A stretch of DNA of 64,000 bases from NCBI RefSeq assembly GCF_001544915.2, contig NZ_FCOE02000004.1, positions 362,907 to 426,906 on the forward strand, written 5' to 3'. Under the pieces are notes generated by a model. It ran no database searches. It was not told the origin of the DNA and worked only from the letters and a program-made list of their open reading frames with translations. The position numbers were made by a program, and so were the translations under genes. Below, piece by piece: positions 62,274-64,000 of the stretch. The number at the start of each line of letters is the position of its first letter. The first letter of the stretch is position 1. This DNA comes from Caballeronia pedi. Its GTDB lineage: Bacteria; Pseudomonadota; Gammaproteobacteria; Burkholderiales; Burkholderiaceae.

Positions 62274-62307
62274 CGCCTGATGATTGTTCGAGAGGAATTA
62301 TCAGGCG
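62274..62307. promoter_or_regulatory. Inverted repeat ahead of the glycosyltransferase gene
   Basis: Arms CGCCTGAT (62274-62281) and ATCAGGCG (62300-62307) are perfect complements with an 18-base spacer, ending 14 bases before the glycosyltransferase ATG. It could be an operator or a 5' UTR hairpin. The 184-base divergent region otherwise shows nothing clear. Confidence 0.4.
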
Positions 62308-62444
62308 GCGCCTCGCGATCGAAATCGAGGAACTGCGCGGGAAAACCGGCTCTGTTCGGATGATCCGCCGGGGGCGCCGGCGGCGGCGGCCGGCATTCCC
62401 GCGTATCCTTTTTGGTTCGTTCTTTTCACGCATCCGGAGCACAC

Positions 62445-63395
62445 ATGCAGACACGCAGCATCGGCACCTCGGAACTGAAAGTCGCGCCGCTCGTCTTCGG
62501 CGGCAACGTGTTCGGCTGGACCGCCGACGAGCGCACGTCGTTCTCGATCCTGGACGCGTTCGTCGATCACGGCCTGAATTTCATCGATACCGCGGACGTC
62601 TATTCCGCCTGGGTCGACGGGCATCAGGGCGGTGAATCGGAGACGATCATCGGCAAGTGGATCAAGGAAAGCGGCAAGCGCCACAAGGTCGTGCTCGCGA
62701 CCAAAGTGGGAAAATTGAGCACGCGCGCGGGACTGAGCGCGGCGAACATCGCGGTGGCCGTCGACGATTCGCTGCGACGCCTGAAGACCGATTACATCGA
62801 CGTCTACTTTTCCCATTACGACGACGAGAACACGTCGCTCGACGAAACGCTCGACGCGTATCAGAAGCTGATCAAGGCAGGGAAGGTGAGGGTGATCGGC
62901 GCGTCGAACTACACGGGCGAGCGGCTCGGCGCGGCGCTGAGCATCGCGAAGGATTCGGGCTTGCCGGCGTATCAGATCCTTCAGCCGGAATACAACCTTT
63001 ACGACCGCGAAGGCTACGAGACGGATCTGGAGCCCGTGGCGGAACAGCACGAGGTCGCGGTGGTGCCGTACTACGCGCTGGCGAGCGGCTTTCTGTCCGG
63101 CAAGTACCGTTCGAAGGAAGACACGCAGCACAAGGCGCGCGGTTCGCGCGTCGAAAAGTATCTGAACCCGCGCGGCCTGAAGATTCTCGACGCGCTCGAC
63201 GAAGTCGCGAAACGCAACGACACGAAGCCCGCGACGGTCGCGCTCGCGTGGATGATCGCGCGCCCGAGCGTGACGGCGCCGATCGCGAGCGCCACTTCCG
63301 TCGCGCAACTCGAAAGCCTCGCCGCCGCGACGCGCCTCACGCTTTCCACCGAAGATATCCAGCTTCTCGACGAAGCCAGCGCGTGGCAGAAATAA
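62445..63395 (+). CDS. Aldo/keto reductase
   Basis: A 316-residue TIM-barrel NADPH oxidoreductase. The catalytic tetrad is complete: Asp48 in FIDTADVY, Tyr53, Lys87 in VLATKVG, and His124 in VYFSHYDDE. The phosphate-binding end is SVTAPIASATSVAQLESL. It is like the YajO/perakine-reductase branch. The substrate is not known. It is divergent from the flagellin locus. CCGGAGC precedes the ATG at 62445. Confidence 0.93.
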   Translation: MQTRSIGTSELKVAPLVFGGNVFGWTADERTSFSILDAFVDHGLNFIDTADVYSAWVDGHQGGESETIIGKWIKESGKRHKVVLATKVGKLSTRAGLSAANIAVAVDDSLRRLKTDYIDVYFSHYDDENTSLDETLDAYQKLIKAGKVRVIGASNYTGERLGAALSIAKDSGLPAYQILQPEYNLYDREGYETDLEPVAEQHEVAVVPYYALASGFLSGKYRSKEDTQHKARGSRVEKYLNPRGLKILDALDEVAKRNDTKPATVALAWMIARPSVTAPIASATSVAQLESLAAATRLTLSTEDIQLLDEASAWQK

Positions 63396-63742
63396 ATCTG
63401 TTGCATCAATGAGTTGAGCGGCGCAGGGGAGTTGGCAGTGGCGCGGTGTTCTGGTAACATCGCGCCCGAATCGAGAAATGTGCCCGATTTCCTGCCTTCG
63501 CTGCTGAAAATGACAAAGTCAATAAACAGCGGCGAACGGCTCCGAAATGCGCCTTCGTGTGGTTCTTTCGAAAGCGCACGCCGCTTCCGCGGCTGAATCT
63601 CAACGCTCTCTTTTCCGGCCTCCGTGGCCGCTTTGCTCGTGTCCGCCGCGCCATCCGGCATTCGGCGGACGATCGGAGTGCCGGGGCGCGGCAGCTCGTA
63701 TCGTCGCGCGCTTGAAAATACGTTTAGCAAACCAGGATTTAC
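63396..63742. other. Gap before rpsU: promoter and long leader
   Basis: A 347-base gap between the reductase and rpsU genes. It contains a good promoter (63432-63460), which would leave a leader of about 275 bases. A stem-forming stretch around 63649-63672 (TCCGCCG...CGGCGGA) is visible. No protein is supported here. The leader is long for a 70-residue ribosomal protein and may carry a regulatory RNA. Confidence 0.5.
63432..63460 (+). promoter_or_regulatory. Sigma-70 promoter candidate for rpsU
   Basis: TTGGCA (63432-63437) and TAACAT (63455-63460) are separated by exactly 17 bases, ahead of rpsU on the same strand. Confidence 0.6.
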
Positions 63743-63955
63743 ATGACCACTATCGTCCTCAAAGAAAACGAGCCGTTCGATGTCGCGATTCGGCGTTTCC
63801 GCCGCACCATCGAGCGCAATGGCCTGATCGCCGAACTGCGCGAGCGCCAGTCGTACGAAAAGCCGACCACCGAACGCAAGCGCAAGAAGGCAGCCGCCGT
63901 CGCGCGTCTGCGTAAGCGCCTGCGCAGCCAGATGCTGCCGAAGAAGATGCACTAA
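63743..63955 (+). CDS. rpsU: 30S ribosomal protein S21
   Basis: A 70-residue, highly basic ribosomal protein bS21 that binds the small subunit near the anti-Shine-Dalgarno end of 16S rRNA and helps translation initiation. The sequence [20 protein letters not shown] and the Arg/Lys-rich end [18 protein letters not shown] are diagnostic. AGGA lies seven bases upstream of the ATG. Burkholderia genomes often carry more than one rpsU copy; whether this is the main one cannot be told. The window ends 45 bases later. Confidence 0.97.
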   Translation: MTTIVLKENEPFDVAIRRFRRTIERNGLIAELRERQSYEKPTTERKRKKAAAVARLRKRLRSQMLPKKMH

Positions 63956-64000
63956 GCGTCTTTTTCCTGCATGGCAGAACGGCGGTGCGACCTATCAGGG

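Overview
This 64 kb window looks like a chromosomal segment of a high-GC beta-proteobacterium of the Burkholderia sensu lato group (Burkholderia, Paraburkholderia or Caballeronia). The evidence is the overall codon use, a beta-proteobacterial general porin, a RegB/RegA-type redox two-component pair, a fused long-form indolepyruvate ferredoxin oxidoreductase, UbiM, AceK, and a fliC-fliD-fliT block. Genes are densely packed. ATGA or GTGA stop/start overlaps mark many of the operons.

Layout. 1-5 kb: the first codons of metX, a Phd/ParE-like toxin-antitoxin pair, a HAD phosphatase, argB, a Cys-rich CWC protein, and regB/regA. 5-16 kb: a methyl-accepting chemotaxis protein, a uracil/xanthine-type permease, a CPA1 sodium/proton antiporter, an EAL phosphodiesterase, the indolepyruvate oxidoreductase and a glutathione S-transferase. 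16-20 kb: two tiny proteins and a LacI-controlled sugar operon (AGE-family isomerase plus PfkB kinase). 20-24 kb: an acyl-CoA-dehydrogenase-like protein, a PIG-L deacetylase and a NodS-like methyltransferase in one overlapping operon, then an SBF-like transporter. 24-33 kb: porin, nitronate monooxygenase, haloacetate dehalogenase, metallo-hydrolase, a DUF1289-MaoC fusion, YbaK, HMG-CoA lyase and GhrA. 33-37 kb: bioA-bioF-bioD-bioB. 37-42 kb: an exported alpha/beta hydrolase, a YchJ-like protein, GST, SDR and UbiM. 42-43 kb: a PIN-toxin module with a frameshifted antitoxin and an intact second copy of that antitoxin. 43-50 kb: thiolase, carbonic anhydrase, aceK, a MerR regulator, a metallo-hydrolase and a DppA-like binding protein. 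50-52.5 kb: a yybP-ykoY manganese riboswitch ahead of a calcium/cation exchanger, a degenerate three-repeat type I-E CRISPR remnant, and higBA. 52.6-62.3 kb: fliT, fliD and fliC, followed by a six-gene block that looks like a flagellin glycosylation locus (TPR-OGT glycosyltransferase, DegT aminotransferase, GNAT, PhyH dioxygenase, methyltransferase, WbqC). 62.4-64 kb: an aldo/keto reductase and rpsU behind a long leader.

The most notable points are: (i) the flagellin-linked block, whose enzymes can be read as making and transferring a modified amino-deoxy sugar; (ii) the PIN module with a broken antitoxin beside an intact duplicate; (iii) the CRISPR remnant next to higBA with no cas genes; (iv) the Mn riboswitch with mutually exclusive pairings reaching the ribosome binding site of an exchanger; and (v) several unassigned hairpins and palindromes, including a likely small RNA near 28.7 kb. 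No tRNA or rRNA gene and no insertion sequence was recognised. All functions are read from motifs and family knowledge; no search was run.
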